Below, piece after piece: positions 32,744 to 41,040 of a DNA stretch of 64,000 nt. The notes under the pieces are model-generated. The model did no database searches. It was not told the DNA's origin and was given only the letters and a program-made list of their open reading frames with translations. The stretch lies in the NCBI GenBank assembly GCA_963791225.1, contig CAWBRV010000003.1, positions 806,001 to 870,000 of the forward strand, read 5' to 3'. The DNA is from PALSA-612 sp963791225. Lineage in GTDB: Bacteria; Actinomycetota; Thermoleophilia; Gaiellales; Gaiellaceae. The position numbers were made by a program, and so were the translations under genes. Position 1 is the stretch's first letter. Each line of letters starts with the position of its first letter.

Positions 32744-34165
32744 ATGACCGCGACCGCCCCCGCCGTGCACCCGTCCGCCTCGTTCAGCGCGACGATCCGG
32801 GTCCGTCTCGAGGACCGGCCCGGCTCGTTCGCGCGCCTCGCCACGGCGATCGGCGAGGCCGGAGGCCTGCTCGGCGCGATCGACCTCGTCCGGGTCGAGG
32901 GCGCCGCGAAGGTGCGCGACGTCACGGTCGAGGCGACCGACGCGGCGCACATCGAGCGGATCGTCGAGGCCGTCCGCGCGGTCGACGGCGTCGAGGTCGA
33001 GCATTTCTCCGATCGCACCTTCCTCCTGCATCTCGGGGGCAAGCTGCGCGTCGAGTCGAAGACACCGATCAGGACGCGCGACGACCTGTCCATGGCCTAC
33101 ACGCCGGGCGTGGCGCGGATCTGCCGCGCGATCGCCGACGATCCGGGCAAGGTCTGGAACCTGACCGTCAAGCAGAACGCCGTCGCCGTCGTCACCGACG
33201 GGACGGCCGTCCTCGGTCTCGGCGACATCGGGCCGGAGGCCGCGCTGCCCGTGATGGAGGGGAAGGCCGCGCTGTTCAAGGAGTTCGGCGGCGTCGACGC
33301 CTGGCCGATCTGCCTCGCCACGACCGATCCGGACGAGATCGTCGCCGTCGTGACCGCGATCGCGCCCGTCTTCGGCGGCATCAACCTCGAGGACATCTCT
33401 GCGCCGCGCTGCTTCGAGATCGAGCAGCGGCTGCGCGACACGCTCGACATCCCGGTCTTCCACGACGACCAGCACGGCACGGCCGTCGTCGTCCTCGCCG
33501 CGCTGCTGAACGCACTGCGCGTCGTCGACAAGCCGATCTCGGACTGCCGCGTCGTGATCACGGGTGTGGGCGCGGCCGGCGTCGCGACGACGAAGATGCT
33601 GCAGGCCGCCGGTGTCCCCGACGTGATCGGTTGCGACCGCCGGGGCGCGCTCTACGCCGGCCGTCCCGATCTCGACGGGCCGAAGGCGGCATACGCCGAG
33701 CTGACCAACCCGCGCCGGCTCGCCGGCACGCCCGACGACGTGCTCGCCGGGGCCGACGTCTTCGTCGGGCTCTCCGGGCCCGGAGCCGTCTCGGTGGACG
33801 GCATCGCCTCCATGGCCGACGGTGCCGTCGTGTTCGCGATGGCCAACCCGACGCCGGAGATCGCCCCCGAGGAGATCGAGGGCCTGGCCGCGGTCGTCGG
33901 CACCGGCCGGTCGGACTATCCGAACCAGATCAACAACGTGCTGGCCTTCCCCGGGATCTTCCGCGGCGCCCTCGACGTGCGCGCCCGCGACATCACCGAG
34001 GAGATGAAGCTGGCGGCCGCCCACGCGATCGCCGCCGTCGTCCAGCCGGCCGAGCTCGCGCCCGACTACGTGATCCCGAGCGTCTTCGACCGCAAGGTGG
34101 CGCCGGCCGTCGCGCACGCCGTCGCGTGTGCCGCGACCGAGCTCGGCGTCGCGAGGCGCGCATGA
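32744..34165 (+). CDS. NAD(P)-dependent malic enzyme with N-terminal ACT domain
   Basis: 473 residues. It decarboxylates malate to pyruvate. An ACT domain (about 12-85: RVRLEDRPGSFARLATAIGE) precedes the malic enzyme core. Motifs: YTPGVARICRAI, VTDGTAVLGLGDIGPEAALPVMEGKAALFK, metal site EDISAPRCFEIE with VFHDDQHGTAVV, and the NAD fold VVITGVGAAGVATTKMLQAAG. The core (about 385 residues) is the short bacterial type. The ACT domain suggests control by an amino acid or other small ligand. It is followed by the acyl-CoA synthetase gene, which has its own promoter within the 3' gap. Confidence 0.93.
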   Translation: MTATAPAVHPSASFSATIRVRLEDRPGSFARLATAIGEAGGLLGAIDLVRVEGAAKVRDVTVEATDAAHIERIVEAVRAVDGVEVEHFSDRTFLLHLGGKLRVESKTPIRTRDDLSMAYTPGVARICRAIADDPGKVWNLTVKQNAVAVVTDGTAVLGLGDIGPEAALPVMEGKAALFKEFGGVDAWPICLATTDPDEIVAVVTAIAPVFGGINLEDISAPRCFEIEQRLRDTLDIPVFHDDQHGTAVVVLAALLNALRVVDKPISDCRVVITGVGAAGVATTKMLQAAGVPDVIGCDRRGALYAGRPDLDGPKAAYAELTNPRRLAGTPDDVLAGADVFVGLSGPGAVSVDGIASMADGAVVFAMANPTPEIAPEEIEGLAAVVGTGRSDYPNQINNVLAFPGIFRGALDVRARDITEEMKLAAAHAIAAVVQPAELAPDYVIPSVFDRKVAPAVAHAVACAATELGVARRA

Positions 34166-34181
34166 GCAGCGTCACGGCGCC

Positions 34182-34248
34182 TGCGGGTTTCCCGCAACCG
34201 CGTTCCGGGGGCGGCCCGACGCCGGGCCCGGGGATGGGCGACGATACT
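34182..34248 (+). promoter_or_regulatory. Motif B and leaderless promoter of acyl-CoA synthetase gene
   Basis: A perfect palindrome TGCGGGTTTCCCGCA (34182-34196) extended by ACC, then GATACT at 34243-34248, 6 nt before the ATG at 34255. The gap between palindrome and GATANT is close to that at the malic enzyme promoter (about 43 nt in both). Confidence 0.55.
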
Positions 34249-34254
34249 CGCGCG

Positions 34255-36918
34255 ATGCCGAGCAGCCTCGGACCGGCGCGCGACGTCATCCTCCGGGACG
34301 GCGGCACGCTGCGCCTGCGTCCGCCCGGTCACGCGGACGTCGAGGCGCTCGTCGAGTTCTTCTCCCGCCTGTCGCCCGAGAGCATGTACCAGCGCTTCCA
34401 CGGCTCGCTGCACGTGACCCCGCAGCTCGTCGAGAGCTTCGTCGACCCGGACTGGGACGAGCTCGGATCGCTGATCGGCACGCTCGGCGACGACGGCCGC
34501 CGCATCGTCGCCCTCGCCGAGTACGTCCGGCTCCGCGATCCGGCGAGCGCCGAAGTGGCGTTCGCCGTCTCGGACGAGCTCCAGGGCCGGGGCATCGCCA
34601 CCCGCCTGCTCGAGCAGCTGGCCGCGGAGGCCGCCGCGCACGGGATCGAGAGCTTCGTCGCCGAGGTGCTCGCAGGCAACCGGCCGATGCTGCGCGTCTT
34701 CGAGGACGCGGGCTTCGACGTCACCCGCAGCCTCGCAGCCGGCGAGGTCGAGCTGCGCTTCCGGATCGCGTCGACCGAGGTCTACCGGGAGCGGGTCGAC
34801 CTCCGTGACCACGTGGCCGTCGAGGCGTCGCTCCAGCCCTTCTTCGCGCCGCGCACGGTGGCGGTCTTCGGCGCCTCGCCGAGGCGGGGGACCATCGGTG
34901 GGGAGCTCTTCCGCAACATCCTGTCGGGAGAGTTCTCCGGCGCGGCGTATCCCATCAACCGCACCGGCACACCCGTGGCCGGCGTCCGCGCGTACACGAC
35001 CGCGGAGCAGATCCCGGACGAGGTCGACCTCGCGGTGATCTGCGTGCCCGCCGCGCACGTCCTCGAGGCGGCCGACGAAGCGCTGCAGCACGGGACGCGC
35101 GCGATCTGCGTGATCTCGGCCGGCTTCACCGAGACGGGCGTGGAGGGGAAGCAGCGCCAGGACGAGCTGCTCGCGCTCGTGCGCGCGCACGGCGCGCGGC
35201 TGATCGGCCCCAACTGCCTCGGCATCGCCGTCTCCGGCGTGCGTCTGAACGCGACCTTCGGCCCTCGCGCGCTGCCTCCCGGCAACGTCGCCTTCTCCTC
35301 CCAGAGCGGCGCGCTCGGGCTGGCGCTGCTCGAGAAGGCGGAGTCCCGCGGGCTGGGCTTCTCCGGCTTCGTCTCGGTCGGGAACAAGGCCGACGTGTCC
35401 TCGAACGACCTGCTCGAGTACTGGGAGGACGACGACGCGACGGATGTGATCCTGCTCTACCTCGAGTCGTTCGGGAACCCGCGCAAGTTCGGCCGCCTCG
35501 CCCGCCGCGTCGCGCGCCGCAAGCCGATCCTGGCCATGAAGGGCGGTCGCACGCGCTCGGGCGCGAAGGCCGCCGGCTCCCACACCGCCGCGCTCGCCGG
35601 CTCCGAGCAGGCCGTCGACGCGCTCTTCCACCAGGCCGGCGTGATCCGCGCCGAGACGCTCGAGGAGCTCGTCGACACCGCCGGACTGCTCGCCTCGCAG
35701 CCGCTGCCGCGCGGGAAGCGCGTGGCGGTGCTCACGAACGCGGGCGGGCTCGGAATCCTCTGCGCCGACGCATGCGAGGCCGCCGGTCTCGAGCTGCCGA
35801 CGCTGTCGCCGTCGACCTGCGAGGCGCTGTCGCTCAAGCTTCCGCGTGAGGCGAGCCTCGCGAATCCCGTGGACATGCTCGGATCGGCGACCGGCGCCAC
35901 GTACGAGTCGGTGCTGCCGCCCATCCTGAGCGACCCGAACGTCGACGCCGTAATCGTGTTGTTCGTGCCGCCCGTCGTGGCGGCGGCGGAGGACGTGGCG
36001 GAGTCGGTCGTCGACGCCGTCGAGAGCGCGGAAGTGGCCGACAAGCCGGTTCTCGCCGCGTTCGTCTCTGCGGGAGGCACGCCACCCGCCCTGCTGCGGG
36101 AGCCGCGGCGCGTCGCCGCATTCGCCTATCCCGAGTCGGCTGCACGAGCGCTCGGACGGGCTGCGGAGCGGGCCGCGTGGCTCCGCCGGCCGGCGGGCGT
36201 CGTCCCGGCACTCGAGGGCATCGACGAGCGCGCCGCCGCGGACGTGATCCGGGGGGCGCTCGAGGGATCGAGCGACGTCTGGCTCGAGCCGGGGCAGGTT
36301 CGCGCGCTACTCGGCGCCTACGGCATCCCATTCGTCGTGGAACGCGTGGCCGAGAGTGCCGACGAAGCGGTCGCCGCCGCGGCCGAGCTCGGCTACCCGG
36401 TCGCCGTCAAGACGGCCGAGGCGGGTGCGCACAAGTCCGACAAGAAGCTGCTCGCGCTCGACGTCGCGGACGAGGAATCGGTCCGTGCCGAGGTCGCACG
36501 CATCGGGACGCCGGTCGTCGTCCAGCAGATGATCCGCGGCGGCGTGGAGCTGCTGGCGGGCGTCGTGCAGGATCCGATGTTCGGCCCGCTCGTCGCCTGC
36601 GGCCCCGGAGGCGTCCTCGCCGAGCTGATCGGCGACGCCCAGTTCAGGCTCGCGCCGCTGACCGACGTCGACGCGCTCGAGCTCGTGACGACAGGCAAGG
36701 CAGGACGGCTCGTCGCCGGCTACCGCAACGCGCCCGCGGCCGACGCCGACGCGCTCGCCGATCTGTTGCAACGGCTCTCGCGGCTCGCCGACACCCATCC
36801 GGAGATCGCCGAGCTCGACCTGAACCCCGTGATCGGACTCGACGCCGGCTGCGTCGCGGTCGACGCGCGCATCCGCTTGCGCCCGCCCGAGCCGCCCTCC
36901 CGCGCCAAGACCTGGTAG
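34255..36918 (+). CDS. GNAT acetyltransferase / ADP-forming acyl-CoA synthetase fusion
   Basis: 887 residues from ATG 34255. An N-terminal GNAT domain (about 15-165; VAFAVSDELQGRGIATRLLE is the acetyl-CoA loop). Then the acetate-CoA ligase (ADP-forming) order: CoA-binding domain (TVAVFGASPRRGTIGGELFR), succinyl-CoA-ligase-like domains (GPNCLGIAVSG, AFSSQSGALGLALLEKAESR, AGSHTAALAGSEQ with the phospho-His), and a C-terminal ATP-grasp (VAVKTAEAGAHKSDKKLLAL). It may both make acyl-CoA and acetylate proteins, as Pat-like fusions do. A start at 34162 is open but would place motif B and the -10 inside the gene. The defective ATPase gene follows by 3 nt. Confidence 0.88.
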   Translation: MPSSLGPARDVILRDGGTLRLRPPGHADVEALVEFFSRLSPESMYQRFHGSLHVTPQLVESFVDPDWDELGSLIGTLGDDGRRIVALAEYVRLRDPASAEVAFAVSDELQGRGIATRLLEQLAAEAAAHGIESFVAEVLAGNRPMLRVFEDAGFDVTRSLAAGEVELRFRIASTEVYRERVDLRDHVAVEASLQPFFAPRTVAVFGASPRRGTIGGELFRNILSGEFSGAAYPINRTGTPVAGVRAYTTAEQIPDEVDLAVICVPAAHVLEAADEALQHGTRAICVISAGFTETGVEGKQRQDELLALVRAHGARLIGPNCLGIAVSGVRLNATFGPRALPPGNVAFSSQSGALGLALLEKAESRGLGFSGFVSVGNKADVSSNDLLEYWEDDDATDVILLYLESFGNPRKFGRLARRVARRKPILAMKGGRTRSGAKAAGSHTAALAGSEQAVDALFHQAGVIRAETLEELVDTAGLLASQPLPRGKRVAVLTNAGGLGILCADACEAAGLELPTLSPSTCEALSLKLPREASLANPVDMLGSATGATYESVLPPILSDPNVDAVIVLFVPPVVAAAEDVAESVVDAVESAEVADKPVLAAFVSAGGTPPALLREPRRVAAFAYPESAARALGRAAERAAWLRRPAGVVPALEGIDERAAADVIRGALEGSSDVWLEPGQVRALLGAYGIPFVVERVAESADEAVAAAAELGYPVAVKTAEAGAHKSDKKLLALDVADEESVRAEVARIGTPVVVQQMIRGGVELLAGVVQDPMFGPLVACGPGGVLAELIGDAQFRLAPLTDVDALELVTTGKAGRLVAGYRNAPAADADALADLLQRLSRLADTHPEIAELDLNPVIGLDAGCVAVDARIRLRPPEPPSRAKTW

Positions 36919-36921
36919 GCG

Positions 36922-38739
36922 ATGAGCGAGCGGACGCTCGCCGTCGCCGCGCTGGCCGCCGTGATCGTCGGCGGAGCGCTCCGGCTCGCCGGACTGGAGA
37001 CGGCCGGGAACGTGATCTGGGCCGTGTCGGTCGTGGTCATGCTCGTCCCGCTCGCCTGGTCGGTCCTGCGCTCGCTGTGGCACCGTGACGTCGGCGTCGA
37101 CGCCGTCGCGCTCGTCGCGATTGTCGGTGCGCTCGCGCTGCGCCAGTTCGCGGTCGGCGTCGTGATCGTGCTCATGCTCGCGGGCGGGAACGCGCTCGAG
37201 GCGCGCGCTGCCAAGCGGGCGAGCCGCGAGCTGACGAAGCTGGTCGCGCGCGCACCGCGGATCGCGCACCGCCTTCGTGGCGGCCGCGTCGAAGAGGTGC
37301 CCGTCGAGTCGCTCGCAGTCGGGGACACCGTGGTCGTGCGGGCCGGCGACGTCGTCCCGGCCGACGGCGTCCTCACCGCCGAGGCGGCCGTGCTCGACGA
37401 GTCGGCGCTGACGGGCGAGCCGCTCCCGGCGGTCCACGTGCGCGGAGAGACGATCCGGAGCGGGACGGCCAACGCCGGGGACGCGTTCGAGCTCCGCGTC
37501 GCGCGCCCTGCCGCCGAGAGCGCGTACGCGGCGATCGTCCGCCTCGTGTAGGAGGCCGGGAAGCAACGTGCGCCGTTCGTGCGCATGGCCGACCGTTACG
37601 CGATCGTCTTCCTGCCCGTCGCAACGATCGTGGCCGGAATCGCGTGAGCGGTCTCGGGTGACCCGATGCGCGCCCTGGCGGTGTTCGTCGTCGCGACGCC
37701 GTGCCCGCTGATCCTGGCGGCGCCGATCGCGTTCATCTCGGGCGTGTCCCGCGCCGCCCGTGCCGGCGTGATCGTCAAGGGCGGGGCCGTGATCGAGCAG
37801 CTGGGGCGCGTCCGTACGGTGCTGCTGGACAAGACCGGCACGCTGACGCTCGGGACCGCCGAGATCGAGCAGGTCGTGGCGCTCGACGGCGTCGCCCGAG
37901 ACGAGGTGCTGCGCCTCGCCGCTTCCCTCGACCAGCTTTCCGGCCACGCGACGGCCGAAGCCCTCGTGCACGGCGCCGAGCGCACGGGGCTCGAGCTCAG
38001 CCTGCCCGACCACGTCGAGGAGCGGCCCGGGCAGGGGATCGAGGGCCTCGTCGACGGGCGTCGGGTGGCGGTCGGCAGCGCGCGCTGGCTCCAGGAGCGC
38101 GGCTACGGCGCGGCTGCGGCCCTGGGAACCATCGACGACGGACGCTCGCGGGTGCTCGTGGGTGTGGACGGGAGCCTCGTCGGGGCGATCGTCGTCGCCG
38201 ACCGCCCGCGCGAGGACGCCCAGGGCGTCGCCGAGGAGCTGCGGCGCGCCGGGATCGTGCACGTGGCGATGGTGACCGGCGACCGTTCGTCCGTCGCGAA
38301 GGAGATCGGTTCGCGGCTGGGGATCGAGCGCGTGTATCCGGAGCAGTCGCCCGAGGAGAAGCTCGAGGTCGTCCGGGCGATGCAGGCGAGCCCGGAGCTG
38401 GCTCCGGTGATGATGGTCGGAGACGGGATCAACGACGCGCCGGCGCTCGCGCTCGCCGACGTCGGCATCGCGATGGGGGTGACGGGCGCGACGATCGCCT
38501 CGGAGACGGCCGACGCTGTCATCGTCGTCGACAGAATCGACCGCGTCGCCGAGGCGGTGCGCATCGGCAGGCGCTCGCTCGGGATCGCGCGACAGAGCGT
38601 GCTCATCGGCATGGGACTCAGCATCGTCGCCATGGGCTTCGCGGCGGCGGGCGCGATCGCGCCGATCGGCGGCGCCGTCCTCCAGGAGGCGATCGACGTC
38701 GCGGTGATCCTGAACGCGCTACGCGCGCTCAGGCCCTAG
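36922..38739 (+). pseudogene. Heavy-metal P-type ATPase (P1B-like) with two in-frame nonsense codons
   Basis: A 605-codon frame starting at ATG 36922 is collinear with P1B ATPases but holds TAG at 37549-37551 and TGA at 37645-37647. Around them the sequence stays normal: AIVRLV-stop-EAGKQRAPFVRMADRYA, then VAGIA-stop-AVSGDPMRALAV. Family members usually have Gln and Trp there, so CAG>TAG and TGG>TGA transitions explain both. Other motifs are intact: LTGEP, membrane metal site ATPCPLILAAP (TPC, not CPC), DKTGTLT, GDGINDAPAL. It has no N-terminal HMA domain. The metal is unknown. Recent inactivation or base-call error; a restart at ATG 37666 would lack the actuator domain. Confidence 0.8.
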
Positions 38740-38741
38740 CG

Positions 38742-39179
38742 TCAGCCGTCGTGCTCGTCGTCCGAGTGCGGCACGACCACGACCGGGCACTTGGCGTGAT
38801 CGGACACATGCCGGCTGACCGAGCCGAGCACCAAACGGGCCAGGCCGCCGAGGCCGCGCGAGCCGACGACCAGGACCTCGGCCCCCTGGCTCTCCTCGAC
38901 CAGCACGTCCGCGGGCTGGCCCTCGCAGAGCTTCGTCTCGAACTCGACGCCGGCGGGTACCGCCGCCTCGGCCTGCTTGGCGATCTCCTCCGCGGCCTCC
39001 TGCATGTCCGTGGTGATCTCGGCCGGCGGGGGCAGGCCGTCGGTGTAGACGGCGAGCGGGATGTGCCAGGCGACCACGATCCGGAGCGTCGCGCTCCGCG
39101 TCTTCGCCTCCTCGGCGGCGACGCGGAGCGCGGCCATGCTGCTTTCCGAGCCGTCGACACCGACGACGACGAAACCCAT
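38742..39179 (-). CDS. Universal stress protein, UspA family
   Basis: 145 residues. VVVGVDGSESSMAALRVAAE at the start and the ATP-binding signature GSRGLGGLARLVLGSVSRHV (G-x2-G-x9-G-S) near 105-125 mark an ATP-binding Usp. It has a short acidic/His tail (SDDEHDG). The ATG overlaps the stop of gap (ATGA), so it is the second gene of a gap-usp unit. DosR-type regulons in mycobacteria also contain Usp proteins. Confidence 0.93.
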   Translation of the reverse strand: MGFVVVGVDGSESSMAALRVAAEEAKTRSATLRIVVAWHIPLAVYTDGLPPPAEITTDMQEAAEEIAKQAEAAVPAGVEFETKLCEGQPADVLVEESQGAEVLVVGSRGLGGLARLVLGSVSRHVSDHAKCPVVVVPHSDDEHDG

Positions 39180-40207
39180 CAGGCGCTGCTCCCTACGGGC
39201 ACCGGGGCGAGCACGCGCTCGGCGAGCTCGACGATGCGGGTCGAGTAGCCCCACTCGTTGTCGTACCACGCGACGACCTTCACCTGCGTCTCGTCGACGA
39301 CGCTCGTCAGTCCGGCGTCGAAGACGGCCGAGTACGGCGAGCCGATCACGTCGGAGGAGACAAGCGGCTCCTCGCTGTAGGCGAGGATGCCTTCGAGCTC
39401 GCCGTGGTCGGCGCGCCCCTCGAACGCTTCGTTGATCTCCTCGACCGAAGTCGGCCGGGACGTCTCGACGGCGAGGTCGACGAGCGAGCCGGTCGGGACC
39501 GGCACGCGCACGGCGTAGCCCTTCAACTTGCCGTCGAGCTCCGGGATCACGAGGCCGATCGCCTTCGCGGCGCCGGTCGTGGTCGGGATCATGTTGAGGG
39601 AGGCAGCCCGCGCCCGCCGCAGGTCCTTGTGCGGCAGGTCGACGAGTCGCTGGTCAGAGGTGTATGCGTGCACGGTGGTCATCAGTCCGTGGCGGATGCC
39701 GACCGTATCGTGCAGCACGCGAGCCACGGGCGCCAGGCAGTTCGTCGTGCAGGAGGCGTTCGAGATCACGTCGTCGTGCTCGGGATCGTAGGAATCGAAG
39801 TTCACGCCGAGCACGAAGGTCGGCACCGAGTCTTTCGCCGGGGCCGAGAGGATCACCTTGCTGGCACCCGCCTCGAGGTGGGCGGCGGCGGCCGCGCGGG
39901 TGCGGAAGACTCCGGTCGACTCGATCACGACGTCGACCTCGAGCTCGCGCCAAGGCAGCAGCGCCGGATCTCGCTCGCCGAAGACCGCCACCTCGTGGCC
40001 GTCGACGACGAGCCCGTGCTCGGTCGACTCGACCGGGCGGTCGAAGCGGCCGTAGACGCTGTCGTGCTTCAGCAGGTGGGCCAGCGTGGCGGGATCGACG
40101 AGATCGTTGATCGCCACCCACTCGACGGCAGCGTCCCGCTCGAAGGCGGATCGCATCGCCGCGCGGCCAACGCGACCGAAGCCGTTGATTGCGACTCGGA
40201 CTGACAT
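39179..40207 (-). CDS. gap: Glyceraldehyde-3-phosphate dehydrogenase, type I
   Basis: 342 residues. NAD-binding VRVAINGFGRVGRAAMRSAF at the N-terminus and the catalytic NASCTTNCLAPV with Cys153. HAYTSDQRLVDLPHKDLRRA is the S-loop and anion-site region, and AWYDNEWGYSTR the C-terminal end. Asp35 (INDL) favours NAD over NADP. It catalyses the oxidative phosphorylation of G3P in glycolysis. RBS AAGGAG lies before the ATG, a -10-like TAGCGT lies about 35 bp upstream and motif B lies 78 bp upstream. Confidence 0.96.
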   Translation of the reverse strand: MSVRVAINGFGRVGRAAMRSAFERDAAVEWVAINDLVDPATLAHLLKHDSVYGRFDRPVESTEHGLVVDGHEVAVFGERDPALLPWRELEVDVVIESTGVFRTRAAAAAHLEAGASKVILSAPAKDSVPTFVLGVNFDSYDPEHDDVISNASCTTNCLAPVARVLHDTVGIRHGLMTTVHAYTSDQRLVDLPHKDLRRARAASLNMIPTTTGAAKAIGLVIPELDGKLKGYAVRVPVPTGSLVDLAVETSRPTSVEEINEAFEGRADHGELEGILAYSEEPLVSSDVIGSPYSAVFDAGLTSVVDETQVKVVAWYDNEWGYSTRIVELAERVLAPVPVGSSA

Positions 40208-40284
40208 GGGAGCTCCTTTCTCAGGGTCGCCTTCACGCTAGGCCGCTGTCGTGCGCCGGGCATCGGCGGATCTCCGCCCACCGC

Positions 40285-40302
40285 TGTGGGAAACCCGCAA
40301 CC
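40285..40302 (-). promoter_or_regulatory. Motif B upstream of gap-usp
   Basis: TGTGGGAAACCCGCAACC (read on plus) has its inner edge 78 bp before the gap ATG. On the minus strand a TAGCGT -10-like box lies about 42 nt downstream of it, close to the spacing at 32.7 and 34.2 kb. Confidence 0.5.
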
Positions 40303-40375
40303 TGAGGAGACAATTCACTCGTGCCATTCCGTGGACGCAGTTGCAACGGGGCGATGGCATCGTTCGACGGATTCC

Positions 40376-40404
40376 TTGCCAAATCGTCGAACATCGTCTA
40401 TCCT
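40376..40404 (+). promoter_or_regulatory. Vegetative-type promoter of a small-peptide unit
   Basis: TTGCCA (40376-40381), a 17-nt spacer, then TATCCT (40399-40404): a good sigma-70-like -35/-10 pair, rare in such GC-rich DNA. A ribosome site, a short ORF and a terminator follow within 220 bp. Confidence 0.6.
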
Positions 40405-40428
40405 CGGTCACCGGAGGAACCTACCATC

Positions 40429-40566
40429 GTGATGACCAACATCCACATCGAGTCGTTCCACGCCAAAGCGGCGCCGGTTGCATCGCCGACGACGTGCCCA
40501 GGCAGCTTCGGCGGCATGCGCCGACTCGACAACGTCCCTGCCCTCGTTGGGAGCTGTGCGCGCTAG
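40429..40566 (+). CDS. 44/45-residue peptide gene
   Basis: After the promoter and GGAGG (40413-40417) come GTG 40429 and ATG 40432, giving a 44-45 residue peptide (MTNIHIESFHAKAAPVASPT ... ALVGSCAR) with two cysteines 20 residues apart. No family recognised. The spacing from GGAGG (11 or 14 nt) is longer than ideal. It ends 28 nt before a strong terminator. It is either a small protein, perhaps with a bridged Cys pair, or the unit is a small RNA with an incidental frame. The surrounding 450 bp are visibly less GC-rich than their neighbours. Confidence 0.45.
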   Translation: MMTNIHIESFHAKAAPVASPTTCPGSFGGMRRLDNVPALVGSCAR

Positions 40567-40594
40567 ACCTCTAGCCGCATACCGAGCCAAGCGA

Positions 40595-40619
40595 GGGCGA
40601 CCCACGGGTCGCCCTTTTT
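40595..40619 (+). terminator. Rho-independent terminator with U-tract
   Basis: GGGCGACC-CACG-GGTCGCCC followed by TTTTT, a classic intrinsic terminator and one of very few T-tracts in the window. It ends the small-peptide unit. Confidence 0.85.
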
Positions 40620-40732
40620 GTTTCCCGGAACAGTCCAGATCGAGTTCGTACCGAGGTGATGCCTATGACCAGCTTGAACCAGCTTCACAAGATCACCGTC
40701 TGAGACCCAGCGCTTCGCGCTGAAAATCGATG

Positions 40733-40769
40733 CTGGAAATCGCGTCTGCTTTGGCATGCGCATTTCCAG
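40733..40769 (+). promoter_or_regulatory. Inverted repeat abutting a ribosome binding site
   Basis: CTGGAAAT (40733-40740) is perfectly repeated inverted as ATTTCCAG (40762-40769), with partial inner pairing (GCG/CGC, GC/GC). The right arm ends right before AAAGGAG, the Shine-Dalgarno of the gene at 40782, so the hairpin could control access to it, or the repeat could be an operator. Confidence 0.5.
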
Positions 40770-40781
40770 AAAGGAGAAGAG

Positions 40782-40958
40782 ATGTACGACGTGCATCGTC
40801 TCCTTCCGCTCAGACTCGTTCCGCCGCCTGCCGAACCGGATCGCTCGGCCAAGGTGGTGGCGCTGAAGAGCAGGTCGGAGGCACTCAAGCAGGATCGGGT
40901 CCCGCAGCTGGATCCGGAGCGGTCGCCCCAGCCTCCGCGGTGGGACGCAGCCGCGTGA
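40782..40958 (+). CDS. 58-residue hypothetical protein
   Basis: ATG 40782 follows AGAAAGGAGAAGAG, a strong ribosome site. The 58-residue product begins MYDVHRLLPLRLVPPPAEP, is rich in Pro, Arg and Leu, has a KVVALKSRSEALKQDRV helix and ends QPPRWDAAA. No membrane segment and no recognised family. It lies 82 bp before rtcB in the same direction. It may be an independent small protein or a leader. Coding is supported by the RBS and hairpin rather than by homology. Confidence 0.5.
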   Translation: MYDVHRLLPLRLVPPPAEPDRSAKVVALKSRSEALKQDRVPQLDPERSPQPPRWDAAA

Positions 40959-41040
40959 ACGACGCGCCCTCGCCGAGCTGTCCAGGCGGGGGCGTCGCTG
41001 TTCCTGCGGACGGAAGAGCCAGAATGGAAGGGAGGTTCCT

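Noticed and set aside
32683..34161. Long open frame upstream of and in frame with the synthetase
   Set aside because: It is the shifted frame of the malic enzyme gene: Arg-rich with no domain.
37549..37647. Stop codon reassignment or programmed readthrough (TAG as Gln, TGA as Trp or selenocysteine)
   Set aside because: TAG and TGA end most other genes here, including in tight ATGA/GTGA overlaps. No SECIS-like hairpin was noticed after the TGA.
40563..40770. Minus-strand frame with a faint HicA-like look (DLVKLVQAG ... TVPGNKKGD)
   Set aside because: It runs through the intrinsic terminator and hairpin of the plus-strand units, has no HicB partner and lacks the catalytic GSHH motif.
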